In this document: piece by piece, positions 1 through 6,053 of the stretch
Numbering within the stretch: position 1 is the stretch's first letter
How the letters are laid out: the number at the start of each line of letters is the position of its first letter
Source: Armatimonadota bacterium
GTDB taxonomy: Bacteria; Armatimonadota; Hebobacteria; Hebobacterales; WVXJ01
Length of the DNA: 11,920 bases
Direction: 5' to 3'
Assembly: GCA_011773575.1 (NCBI GenBank)
Contig: WVXJ01000107.1
Span: forward strand, 1,860 to 13,779
The notes under the pieces: model-generated
The model's input: only the letters and a program-made list of their open reading frames with translations
Told to the model about the DNA's origin: nothing
Database searches by the model: none
Position numbers and translations under genes: made by a program

Positions 1-43
1 GGCTTACGGCTGGAGGCCGCTTCAGAATTCGCGCGAGCATCTT

Positions 44-143
44 CGAGATTCTTCGCTTCGCTCAGAATGACAGGTGGAATGACAGAAACAGCGGACTATT
101 TCTTGGTTTGTTCTGTCACCCTGAGCGGAAGCGAAGGGTCTCG
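44..143. repeat. Imperfect inverted repeat, dispersed intergenic repeat type
   Basis: The left arm (44-73) reads CGAGATTCTTCGCTTCG then CTCAGAATGACAG. The reverse complement of the right arm (113-143) reads CGAGACCCTTCGCTTCC then GCTCAGGGTGACAG. The arms match over about 30 positions with a handful of differences and one single-base gap, around a spacer of about 39 bp. Sequences of the type 'CACCCTGAGCG-AAGCGAAGGGTCT' and 'GAGATTCTTCGCTTCG' recur between genes in many bacterial genomes; this is a recollection, not a search result. No reading frame is associated with it. It could be a non-autonomous palindromic element or simply two neighbouring copies of the short repeat in opposite orientation. 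Confidence 0.6.
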
Positions 144-180
144 TTTTAGGGCTCTGAAATGATTTGAAAGCCTTCCGTTA

Positions 181-205
181 ACGCGAAGACGCGAAGTCCG
201 CAAAG
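181..205 (+). repeat. Short tandem repeat (8-mer ACGCGAAG, 2 copies plus a degenerate third)
   Basis: ACGCGAAG at 181-188 is repeated exactly at 189-196 and followed by the degenerate TCCGCAAAG at 197-205. The unit resembles the short tandem repeats with CGCGAAG or CGCAGAG cores found between genes in several bacterial groups (recollection). The last degenerate copy runs into CAAAGGG, the only Shine-Dalgarno-like sequence before yraN, so the repeat appears to form part of that gene's leader. Confidence 0.45.
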
Positions 206-218
206 GGTGAATCTCAAG

Positions 219-620
219 ATGGCGAGTTCTCGCCGCGCGCAAAACAAGACATTAGATCGCATGGTGTTGGCGAAGATTGGTGAAGAGGCGGCGGCGCGGC
301 TCTTGAGGGCGAGGGGTTATCGTGTCCTGGAGCGCAATTACCGCAGCCGCGGTGGGGAAATTGATATCATCGCCCGGCAAGGCTCGGAGTTAGTCTTCGC
401 AGAGGTAAAATCCCGCTCCAGAGAAGATTTCGGCACCCCCGCACAGGGGGTTGGAAAAGGCAAACGGCGAAAACTGGTGAATCTGGCCCAGGGTTATATA
501 GCGAATCGTCTGCGGCGCGAGGTGGCCTGGAGGTTCGACATAGTGGAGGTATGGCTGACTCCGGATGGAAAGGTACGCCGCACAAATATCATCCCCGGAG
601 CATTTCGACCGGAGGTGTGA
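219..620 (+). CDS. YraN family (UPF0102) putative endonuclease-fold protein
   Basis: With an ATG at 219 the product has 133 residues, usual for the UPF0102/YraN family. It shows the family's restriction-endonuclease-like core: an N-terminal helix (GEEAAARLLRARGYRVLERNYR), then GGEIDII with E47 and D49, then FAEVKSR with E62 and K64, together a PD-(D/E)xK-type arrangement, followed by FDIVEV near residue 106. The biochemical role is not established; a Holliday-junction or DNA-processing role has been suggested from the fold. Start choice is uncertain. ATG 219 has AAAGGG about 11 nt upstream. A GTG at 207 in the same frame would add four residues, and an ATG at 261 would remove 14, close to where family similarity begins. 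It converges on the next gene with a 28-bp gap holding only a weak 5-bp hairpin (624-643). Confidence 0.88.
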   Translation: MASSRRAQNKTLDRMVLAKIGEEAAARLLRARGYRVLERNYRSRGGEIDIIARQGSELVFAEVKSRSREDFGTPAQGVGKGKRRKLVNLAQGYIANRLRREVAWRFDIVEVWLTPDGKVRRTNIIPGAFRPEV

Positions 621-648
621 ACAGGCCTCTTCACTACAAGGCCCGCTT

Positions 649-960
649 CTACTCCTCCTCAGCATCCTCCTGTGGAGGGGGATAGGTAAAGGAGTCCATC
701 TCTTCTCCTCTGAAGATGGTTATGACGAACTCCTCGCGCTCGAAACAAGGGAGATAAGAGGTTACGATATCCTCATCAATCTGCGCGCAGAGAGACATGA
801 TCTCCTCGTCGCTGAGGTCAACCTCGAGAAGCATGTGTGCATGGATGATGGAATCGGCGTAGTGGATATCCACCTGGCCTATTCGGCGCTCTCCCTCCCA
901 AATCAGATAGACCTCTGAGGCACTGGTTTTCAGCAGCCGGCTGAGGCGATATCTGGTCAA
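649..960 (-). CDS. Conserved-looking hypothetical acidic protein (103 aa)
   Basis: No function recognised. The reading frame opens with TTG at 960, preceded by a strong GGAAAGGAG Shine-Dalgarno 7 nt upstream on the minus strand, which is good evidence that it is translated and that TTG is the start. The protein is 103 residues. The N-terminal third looks beta-rich (EVYLIWEGERRIGQVDIHY), the middle contains the acidic helix DLSDEEIMSLCAQIDEDIV, then a strand-like EREEFVITIFRGEE and a PPPQEDAEEE tail. There is no signal peptide and no membrane segment. The pattern 'xGERRxGQVDIHYAD' reminded me of small uncharacterised proteins from Chloroflexota, but I cannot name a family. It lies between yraN (convergent) and xer (same strand, 224-bp gap), so it is probably transcribed on its own. 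Confidence 0.75.
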   Translation of the reverse strand: MTRYRLSRLLKTSASEVYLIWEGERRIGQVDIHYADSIIHAHMLLEVDLSDEEIMSLCAQIDEDIVTSYLPCFEREEFVITIFRGEEMDSFTYPPPQEDAEEE

Positions 961-1184
961 TTTGAATCTCCTTTCCGAGAAACGGCGGCGGGCACTCAGA
1001 AGCAGATTACACCAATCCCGCTTATACCCTCATTAAAAACATTCCATTCTTCTGCAGTAGAATCCTTGTCAACTTCTGAGCAAAGAAGCCGCCGGGTCGG
1101 CTCTGCCAGAGAAGTCTCTCGCATCTGCGCACAAGAATTGTGCCACACGCTTCCTGTCGACAGTGCATCGAAGGAGAACGGAAT

Positions 1185-2081
1185 CTAGTCACTTCGCGGA
1201 GGCGGTGAGCCGGTGGTTGCGCGGGGATGGGCCTGTTGGAAGACTTCGCGCAGCAAATCAGAGGAGACGTGAGTATATACCTGTGTGGTGGAGATGGAGG
1301 CATGGCCCAACATCTCCTGGATGGCGCGCAAATCAGCTCCCCGTTCAAGAAGATGGGTGGCGAAAGAATGGCGAAGGGTATGGGGTGAAATGGGTTTGGA
1401 GATTCCCGCTTTCTTGGCATAGGCTTTTATGAGTCTCCAGAACGATGCCCGCCGCATTTGCCCGCCGCGCCCCAGAAAGAGCGCCGCATGAGTGTCATTG
1501 CGGGAATCCAAATACGCGCACAGGGCCTCCAGGGCCTCTTTACCCACAGGCACGAGCCGCTGTTTCGAGCCCTTGCCCACACAGCGCACCAGGCCTAAAT
1601 CAAAGTTTACCGCGCCCCGCTCCAGGCCCACCAATTCCGATATCCGCAGGCCGGAGGCATAGAGCAATTCCAACATGGCTTTGTCACGCAGTCCTCTGGG
1701 GGTGGAGACATCCGGCTGGTTGAGCAGGGAGATTATCTCCTCAAATGTGAGGGCGGAAGGGAGTTTACGGGAAGGGCGCATCCTCTCCAGCGCGGCACAG
1801 GGGTCGTGATCAATGTACTTTCTCAGCACCAAGAAACGATAGAACACACGCAGACAGCATAGCCTGCGCAGCAAGGTCGAAGGCGCACACCCCCGCCGCC
1901 TGAGTGTGGAGAGATAGCGGATAATGAGAGATTCGGAAACCTCCGACCATTCCTTCACTTCCAGCCGCGCGAGAAAGCCGAAATGCCCCTCCAAATCGGC
2001 GCGATAGGCGGCAATGGTATTGCGCGCCAGGCCTCGCTCGACCGTTAGATGATCCAGGAATTCTTCCAGTTGTGCCTGCAA
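1185..2081 (-). CDS. xerD: Tyrosine recombinase XerC/XerD
   Basis: Site-specific recombinase that, in its family, resolves chromosome dimers at dif with a Xer partner. The product has 298 residues, the same length as E. coli XerD. Residues 1-100 form the SAM-like core-binding domain (ERGLARNTIAAYRADL). Residues from about 107 form the catalytic domain, with the full set of active-site residues: R146 (ASGLRISEL), K170 (VGKGSKQR), H234 and R237 (HTLRHSFATHLL), H260 (LGHASISTTQ) and the nucleophile Y269. The start is TTG at 2081 with GAGGGG about 6 nt upstream on the minus strand; no nearby ATG is better placed. It is divergent from rph across about 230 bp. A catalytically complete 298-residue Xer among housekeeping genes points to the chromosomal Xer system rather than an integrase. 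Whether it is XerC, XerD or a lone XerH/XerA-like enzyme cannot be told, so the symbol is tentative. I saw no dif-like site in the window. Confidence 0.93.
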   Translation of the reverse strand: MQAQLEEFLDHLTVERGLARNTIAAYRADLEGHFGFLARLEVKEWSEVSESLIIRYLSTLRRRGCAPSTLLRRLCCLRVFYRFLVLRKYIDHDPCAALERMRPSRKLPSALTFEEIISLLNQPDVSTPRGLRDKAMLELLYASGLRISELVGLERGAVNFDLGLVRCVGKGSKQRLVPVGKEALEALCAYLDSRNDTHAALFLGRGGQMRRASFWRLIKAYAKKAGISKPISPHTLRHSFATHLLERGADLRAIQEMLGHASISTTQVYTHVSSDLLREVFQQAHPRATTGSPPPRSD

Positions 2082-2314
2082 TTACTTCCCCTCTACATGC
2101 ATAGATGCCCATTCACCGTAGAGTACGCAGAAAAGACCACGGGTATACCCTCGACTCTAGACGCCGGAGGCTAGACTCTCGACCCTTCACTACATCATAT
2201 TACCATCAATACCGCTTCGGCCCCAGGTTTTACGTCTAAAGGAGGGGGGCTTTTACAGGAAAACGCAGAAGAGAAGAGGAAAGTGTTACCCTTACCTAAG
2301 AAGTGGAGGCCGTG
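2082..2314. other. Divergent intergenic region between xer and rph
   Basis: This stretch of about 230 bp must hold the promoters of both flanking genes, but I could not assign convincing ones. It contains a perfect 10-bp palindrome GGGTATACCC at 2141-2150 and the partly repeated pair CTCGACTCTAGAC / GGCTAGACTCTCGAC (about 2149-2185). A purine block TAAAGGAGGGGGG at 2237-2249 looks like a Shine-Dalgarno but has no start codon in range. The real rph ribosome binding site is GGAGG at 2305-2309. A weak sigma-70-like pair for rph, TAGACT then CATATT around 2172-2201 with an 18-bp spacer, matches 4 of 6 in each box. Confidence 0.4.
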
Positions 2315-3037
2315 ATGCCGCGTGTGGATGGGCGAAAAAACGACGAGTTGCGACCGGTGAATTTGACGCGGGATTTCATAAAACATCCCGAAGGGTCTTG
2401 TCTGATTGAGATGGGAGAGACGGTGGTGGTTTGCACCGCCTCAGTGGAGGACATCGTCCCACAGTTCTTGCGGGGCAGCGGCCGGGGATGGGTGACGGCG
2501 GAATATGGGATGCTCCCGCGTTCCACGAAGGAGCGCACTCCGCGGGAGGCCGCCAGGGGACGACGGGGCGGCCGCTCAATGGAGATACAACGGCTCATCG
2601 GCAGGAGTCTGCGTTCTGTAATCGATATGGATGCTCTGGGGGAACGGACCATCACTGTTGATTGTGATGTTATGCAGGCGGACGGCGGTACCCGCACCGC
2701 CGCAATCACCGGCGGATATGTGGCCCTGGTGGATGCCCTGCGCTGGATGCATAATAAAGGGTTGATAAAGACCCTGCCGATACTCGACGCGGTGGCCGGC
2801 GTGAGTGTCGGCATTGTGCAGGGTGAGCCGATGCTGGATTTGGCGTATGAAGAAGATTCAATGGCCTCGGTTGATATGAATCTGGTGATGACCGCGGCGG
2901 GCAAGTTTGTGGAAGTGCAAGGCACCGCGGAGGGGAATCCTTTTTCCAAAGACCATCTGGATTCACTTTTGCGCCTGGGCGAGAAAGGTATCCGGGAACT
3001 GGTCGCCCTGCAGAAGAAAGCATTGGAGAAAGACTAG
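2315..3037 (+). CDS. rph: Ribonuclease PH
   Basis: Phosphorolytic 3'-5' exoribonuclease that trims tRNA 3' ends, using phosphate and releasing nucleoside diphosphates; forms a hexameric ring in the cytoplasm. From ATG 2315 the product has 240 residues (family about 238-250). Signatures run through the whole length: DGRKNDELRPV at 5-15, CTASVEDIVPQFLRG at 40-54, WVTAEYGMLPRST at 59-71, GGRSMEIQRLIGRSLR at 85-100 with R87 in the position of the phosphate-binding Arg, QADGGTRTAA at 121-130 with the second phosphate-binding Arg R127, and DLAYEEDSMASVDMN near 175-189. The ATG has GGAGG 5 nt upstream; an in-frame GTG at 2303 would overlap that site and is unlikely. lexA follows 255 bp downstream under its own promoter, so rph is probably monocistronic. 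An imperfect hairpin just after the stop (3041-3076) lacks a T-run. Confidence 0.96.
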   Translation: MPRVDGRKNDELRPVNLTRDFIKHPEGSCLIEMGETVVVCTASVEDIVPQFLRGSGRGWVTAEYGMLPRSTKERTPREAARGRRGGRSMEIQRLIGRSLRSVIDMDALGERTITVDCDVMQADGGTRTAAITGGYVALVDALRWMHNKGLIKTLPILDAVAGVSVGIVQGEPMLDLAYEEDSMASVDMNLVMTAAGKFVEVQGTAEGNPFSKDHLDSLLRLGEKGIRELVALQKKALEKD

Positions 3038-3156
3038 CCTGCGCCTTTTCTTCTTCTCTTGAAGATGTGAAGCGCGCATACTACTTTGGTTAAGTCACAG
3101 ACCCACTCCACGACCTTTTGCTTCTATTTGACTCATTCTCAATATCTTTCTTGGGT

Positions 3157-3174
3157 CTAAAACTGGAGTTTGAG
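3157..3174. promoter_or_regulatory. Candidate LexA operator (18-bp dyad overlapping the lexA -35)
   Basis: CTAAAACTGGAGTTTGAG is an inverted repeat in which 7 of 9 base pairs are symmetric; the mismatches are the centre GG and the 3159/3172 pair. It overlaps the -35 box at 3170-3175 of the lexA promoter. LexA almost always represses its own gene and its operator sequence differs between phyla, so a dyad in this position is a natural candidate. It matches neither the E. coli CTGT-N8-ACAG box nor the Firmicutes GAAC-N4-GTTC box. Identity as the operator is inferred from position and symmetry only. Confidence 0.45.
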
Positions 3175-3198
3175 GAATCGGGGTGAAGATGGTATAAT
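3170..3198 (+). promoter_or_regulatory. Sigma-70-type promoter of lexA
   Basis: TTGAGG (3170-3175, 4 of 6 match to TTGACA) and TATAAT (3193-3198, exact consensus) are separated by the optimal 17 bp. Transcription would start near 3205, leaving an untranslated leader of roughly 90 nt before the lexA ATG. The other TTGACT in this intergenic region (3128-3133) has no -10 box at a suitable distance. Confidence 0.75.
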
Positions 3199-3292
3199 TA
3201 CTGCTGGTTGGTGGAGCATAGATACGGGCAAACACTCAGCTGGCAGAGGCCGCCGAGAAAGTCGGGCGGCCGAGATTGATTAGGAGAGTATT

Positions 3293-3910
3293 ATGCAGGG
3301 CTTAACTCAGAGACAAAGACACGTCTTGGAGCAGATCCACCACGTGATACGGGAGACCGGGCATCCGCCTACGGTGAGAGAAATCATGGAGCGGCTCGGA
3401 CTTTCGAGCACTTGTACTGTCCAGCGCCACCTGGAGGCATTGGAGCGCAAGGGATTCATCCGCCGCAGCCGCTTGAAGGCTCGTACAGTGGAGATCATCA
3501 AGGCCGATGATCCGCGTCTGGTACCGAAAACTACGGTTCCTGTTCCACTTCTTGGCACAGTCGCCGCGGGACAGCCTATATTGGCTGTGGAGAACATCGA
3601 GGAAGTCCTTCCACTACCTGCGGAACTGGTGCCGGAGGAGCCCGCCTTCTGCCTGCGGGTAAAAGGTGAGAGCATGATAGAGGCGGGGCTGTTCGACGGT
3701 GATTTGGTGGTTGTCCGCCAGCAGGATTCCGCCGAAGAGGGTGATGTGGTGGTTGCCATGATAGACGACGAGGCGACCATCAAGACTTTCCAGCGCCAGA
3801 ACGGGCAAGTTCGCCTACAGCCGGCCAATCGCAATATGGAACCGATCATACTCCCCCAGAATCAAGTCACCATTCTGGGCCGCGTGATCCTGGGACTGCG
3901 GAGGTTCTGA
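3293..3910 (+). CDS. lexA: LexA repressor (SOS response transcriptional repressor)
   Basis: Repressor of the SOS regulon that self-cleaves when bound to RecA-ssDNA filaments. The product has 205 residues, near the B. subtilis length. Residues 1-65 form the winged-helix DNA-binding domain; the HTH spans about PPTVREIMERLGLSSTCTVQRHLEALERKGFIRR (25-58). The scissile bond is A92-G93 in GTVAAGQPI, and the catalytic Ser-Lys dyad is S127 (KGESMIEAG) and K164 (EATIKTF). The S24-family catalytic domain is complete through VTILGRVI. All residues needed for cleavage are present, so the SOS switch should be functional. ATG 3293 has AGGAG 6 nt upstream. Its own promoter with an overlapping dyad lies about 100 bp upstream, and a hairpin terminator follows. 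The recognition helix (SSTCTVQRHL) differs from both the E. coli and B. subtilis ones, consistent with a different operator. No other SOS gene is present in the window. Confidence 0.96.
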   Translation: MQGLTQRQRHVLEQIHHVIRETGHPPTVREIMERLGLSSTCTVQRHLEALERKGFIRRSRLKARTVEIIKADDPRLVPKTTVPVPLLGTVAAGQPILAVENIEEVLPLPAELVPEEPAFCLRVKGESMIEAGLFDGDLVVVRQQDSAEEGDVVVAMIDDEATIKTFQRQNGQVRLQPANRNMEPIILPQNQVTILGRVILGLRRF

Positions 3911-3950
3911 GCCCACAGTTCGCTCATCGCTCAGAAGACTACAATAACAG

Positions 3951-3974
3951 CGGCGCAGCCAGAAAGCTGCGCCG
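3951..3974. terminator. Probable bidirectional hairpin terminator between lexA and the convergent gene
   Basis: CGGCGCAGC (3951-3959) and GCTGCGCCG (3966-3974) form a perfect 9-bp GC-rich stem with the six-base loop CAGAAA. On the + strand it is followed by TTTGTCGTTAT. On the - strand the outgoing side reads CTGTTATTGT. An outer ATAAC/GTTAT pair could lengthen the stem. It lies between two convergent genes, 41 bp after the lexA stop and 42 bp after the opposing gene's stop, so it can serve both. Confidence 0.8.
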
Positions 3975-4015
3975 TTTGTCGTTATCATTCGGTTCGATTC
4001 GCAGATGCTCTCCGT

Positions 4016-5620
4016 TCAGAAGTCGAGCATCTTGTGCATGACCTCTTTGTCCAGCTCCTCCATCAAAGGGATGCCGGTGACGCGGGCGGCGCGCTCGGTG
4101 AGAGAGGCCAGATCGCTGCGATCCAGCAAGTTTATTTTCCACTTGCGACAGCCGGCCATAAGTTGCCGCAGACCCACACCAATTCGATCTGTGAAGTAGG
4201 TATAGACTCCGACCGTCGGCCACGGGATATCCTTCCCCGGTTTGCCGCGGCCGTTGTGTCCCAGTTCACCGGCCCCGATGAAGAACTGCTCAGGATCTCC
4301 GCCGTAGAGTTTGGCAAACCCGCCGGGAAGTTTCCCCTGTGCCGCCAGCTCCACGAAGTAATCCGACTTCATGGAGGCGGTAAGCGGCGCTCTCGCCATT
4401 GCAATCGCCTTCACTACCGGACCCTCGCCGTCCCCCAGATTACTCATGGCAATCGCCTTGAATATCTGGGTCTCATTGGCGAAACCGCCGGCGATGGCGA
4501 TGTCCGGCACATATTTGCCTTTGGCGCGCAACACCCGCACCCCCTCCAGAACTTGGGCGAGCAGGTAGATGGTGGGTGTGGAGCATTCGTTCATCATCGG
4601 CACCGGGCTCATACCGGTACCGCCGCCGGCACCATCGAAGGTAAGCAGGTCAATCTTCGCCTGAGAGGCGCAGCGGAGGGTGAAACCTACGACCGCACCA
4701 TTGTAAGCACCGGTCTTCAAGAAGACTTTCTTAGCGCCTTTTTCGCGGAGCCAGGCGATGTCTTTGATGAACTCCTTCTCTTCCGGGAAGCCCACGCGGC
4801 TGTGACGCTCGAAGGTCTTGAAGATACCCTTGTTGAAGGCCTCTTGGGCATCGGGGTCTTCCGGATCGGGAACGAGTACATAACCGCGCTTCTTCAAAAG
4901 GAGCGCCTGCTCCAGATTGTCAATGCGAACCTCTCCTCCGATCGCCTTGGCGCCCTGGCCCCATTTCCGTTCGATAATATTCACTCCGAGTTCCTGGAGT
5001 GCATAAAGGTCAACACCGGCGCGCTGGTCCTCGACGTTGGTCTGGACCGCAATGTCACCGTGTGTGCCGTCCCAATATTTGCGATAGGTGTCCACTCGCC
5101 ACTTCAGATCCGGGCAAGAGTGAATCTTACCATCAGGGGTGTATTCGGATTTCAGGTCCATGCCACAGACATTCTCTCCGATCACCTGAATGGTCCCGGC
5201 GAGGGCTGCACCTCCGGCGATGCCTTCCCACTGCCGCTTGGCGACTTCTGTGGAACCGAGGCCGGCGATGATAACGGGGGTCTTCAATGGCACACCCCCG
5301 GCCTTGGAAGTGATGTCCACATTGGGGAAGATGGCGTGCTCAGGATCCGCCTCCACCCCCTCCGCGCCGAGAACTTCCACCTGAATTTGAAGGTCTCCCC
5401 AGTTGAGGAGATAGTCCTTGTTGGAGGCGGCTGTGCTGTGGCCGTAGTACTCGGGAGATGGATAGAGTACCTCCCGGCCGCGCAAAGCGGACTTACCGAC
5501 TTCGCAGAGCACACCGCACTCGCGAATACAGATTGGGCACATCCCGCTCAATGGGCTCGGGTCTCGAGACCTGAGGGCGGTACCCGTGGTGCTGCGGGCG
5601 TTTTCAATGTACCAGGGCAT
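4016..5620 (-). CDS. Glutamate synthase-related FMN protein with N-terminal cysteine cluster
   Basis: The 534-residue product has the FMN-binding (beta/alpha)8 barrel of the glutamate synthase large-subunit family. Diagnostic segments are IIERKWGQGAKAIGGEV (215-231, cf. the KxxQGAKPGxGG region of GltB), LTFDGAGGGTGMSPVP (326-341, cf. the GHDGGTGASP loop) and DIAIAGGFANETQIFKAIAM (373-392), matching the FMN-phosphate region. It differs from classical GltB: there is no amidotransferase domain, and I cannot find the C-x5-C-x4-C motif that holds the [3Fe-4S] cluster. Instead the N-terminus carries C28-x2-C31-x3-C35-x3-C39, a plausible Fe-S or metal site. No GltD-like subunit is adjacent. Relatives are usually annotated 'FMN-binding glutamate synthase family'; substrate and electron donor are unknown, and glutamate synthesis from glutamine would need a separate glutaminase. 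ATG 5620 has AAGGAG 7 nt upstream; the same frame stays open to 5692 but without such a site. A very long antisense open frame lies opposite and is a shadow. Confidence 0.85.
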   Translation of the reverse strand: MPWYIENARSTTGTALRSRDPSPLSGMCPICIRECGVLCEVGKSALRGREVLYPSPEYYGHSTAASNKDYLLNWGDLQIQVEVLGAEGVEADPEHAIFPNVDITSKAGGVPLKTPVIIAGLGSTEVAKRQWEGIAGGAALAGTIQVIGENVCGMDLKSEYTPDGKIHSCPDLKWRVDTYRKYWDGTHGDIAVQTNVEDQRAGVDLYALQELGVNIIERKWGQGAKAIGGEVRIDNLEQALLLKKRGYVLVPDPEDPDAQEAFNKGIFKTFERHSRVGFPEEKEFIKDIAWLREKGAKKVFLKTGAYNGAVVGFTLRCASQAKIDLLTFDGAGGGTGMSPVPMMNECSTPTIYLLAQVLEGVRVLRAKGKYVPDIAIAGGFANETQIFKAIAMSNLGDGEGPVVKAIAMARAPLTASMKSDYFVELAAQGKLPGGFAKLYGGDPEQFFIGAGELGHNGRGKPGKDIPWPTVGVYTYFTDRIGVGLRQLMAGCRKWKINLLDRSDLASLTERAARVTGIPLMEELDKEVMHKMLDF

Positions 5621-5739
5621 CGTCTTTCTCCTTCTTTCTGGCCAGGGCCTAAGAAGCCCCCCACTTGATGCGGTGTGGGAGGCGTCCTCCAACCTCTGTG
5701 GTATGGGCTTGTCTTTGGCAGAGTGAGCCTATGACGTTC

Positions 5740-5769
5740 ATTATGTTAAGCAGAAATCTCCTATTTCTG
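5740..5769 (-). promoter_or_regulatory. Candidate promoter/operator of the glutamate-synthase-like gene
   Basis: CAGAAAT (5751-5757) and ATTTCTG (5763-5769) form a perfect 7-bp inverted repeat around CTCCT. Read on the minus strand, a CATAAT box (forward 5740-5745, 5 of 6 match to a -10) follows directly downstream, about 120 nt before the ATG. The dyad would cover the spacer and -35 position; no consensus -35 is visible, as would fit an activator- or repressor-controlled promoter. The function is inferred. Confidence 0.35.
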
Positions 5770-6053
5770 GAAGCGACTTTTTGCCGATTTTGGGGGCGCT
5801 CTTGAAAAAAACTCGCCGCAATTAAGCATGGCTAATTAAGGTCGTGAAACACTGCAGTCAGTCTCAATTTTGGGTGCGCGTTTTTTGACCGCGCGGCATG
5901 AATCTTGCACGCGTCAAAGGCGCGGATTCGCGCTGTGCGAATCTCCGGACTAGCTTAATCTCAAGGCACAATCATTGAGGGGAAGTCGGAAAACCGACCA
6001 GAGAGATGTCTGCGAAATGTTTCCTCTATATTGAGGAGAGGGATCGTCCAAGT
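5770..6053. other. Non-coding region with repeats and dyads upstream of the glutamate-synthase-like gene
   Basis: No credible gene lies between 5621 and 6053 on either strand. Structures seen: ATTTTGGG-N-GCGC twice, at 5787-5799 and 5867-5879, spaced exactly 80 bp; AATTAAG-N7-AATTAAG direct repeat (5820-5840); GG-N10-GC resembling a sigma-54 core promoter on the + strand (CGGCATG...TTGCA, 5894-5909); hairpin GATTCGC-GCTGT-GCGAATC (5925-5943); hairpin GTCGG-AAAA-CCGAC (about 5986-5999); and hairpin TCCTC-TATATT-GAGGA (6022-6037), which could be a weak end signal for the minus-strand gene stopping at 6054. It could hold a structured leader, a small RNA or several regulator sites. I match no riboswitch class I know. 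Confidence 0.4.

Noticed and set aside
1067..1072. Exact TTGACA -35 on the minus strand upstream of the 103-aa protein gene
   Set aside because: No acceptable -10 lies 15-19 bp away; TATAAG further on (forward 1021-1026) is too distant.
1129..1143. GCACAA-GAA-TTGTGC hairpin downstream of xer
   Set aside because: A 6-bp stem with a three-base loop and no T-run on the minus strand; too weak for a terminator.
1022..1420. Minus-strand open frame overlapping the 3' end of xer
   Set aside because: It overlaps the catalytic part of the recombinase in another frame, and its composition (Pro, Ser, Arg-rich) is that of a shadow frame.
1185..2081. Phage or integron integrase / mobile element marker
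   Set aside because: Length, domain layout and the housekeeping setting fit chromosomal XerC/XerD; no attachment sites, cargo genes or tRNA are present.
3041..3076. Hairpin after rph as a Rho-independent terminator
   Set aside because: The stem is interrupted and no T-run follows; it may still slow polymerase but cannot be called.
4034..5668. A 544-codon open frame on the + strand opposite the glutamate-synthase-like gene
   Set aside because: It is antisense to a gene with clear family motifs, has no Shine-Dalgarno and its translation shows no domain. Strong codon bias of the real gene explains the absence of stops.
5925..5943. tRNA-like or T-loop-like sequence around GTGCGAATC
   Set aside because: No acceptor stem, D-arm or anticodon arm can be drawn; it is a simple inverted repeat.
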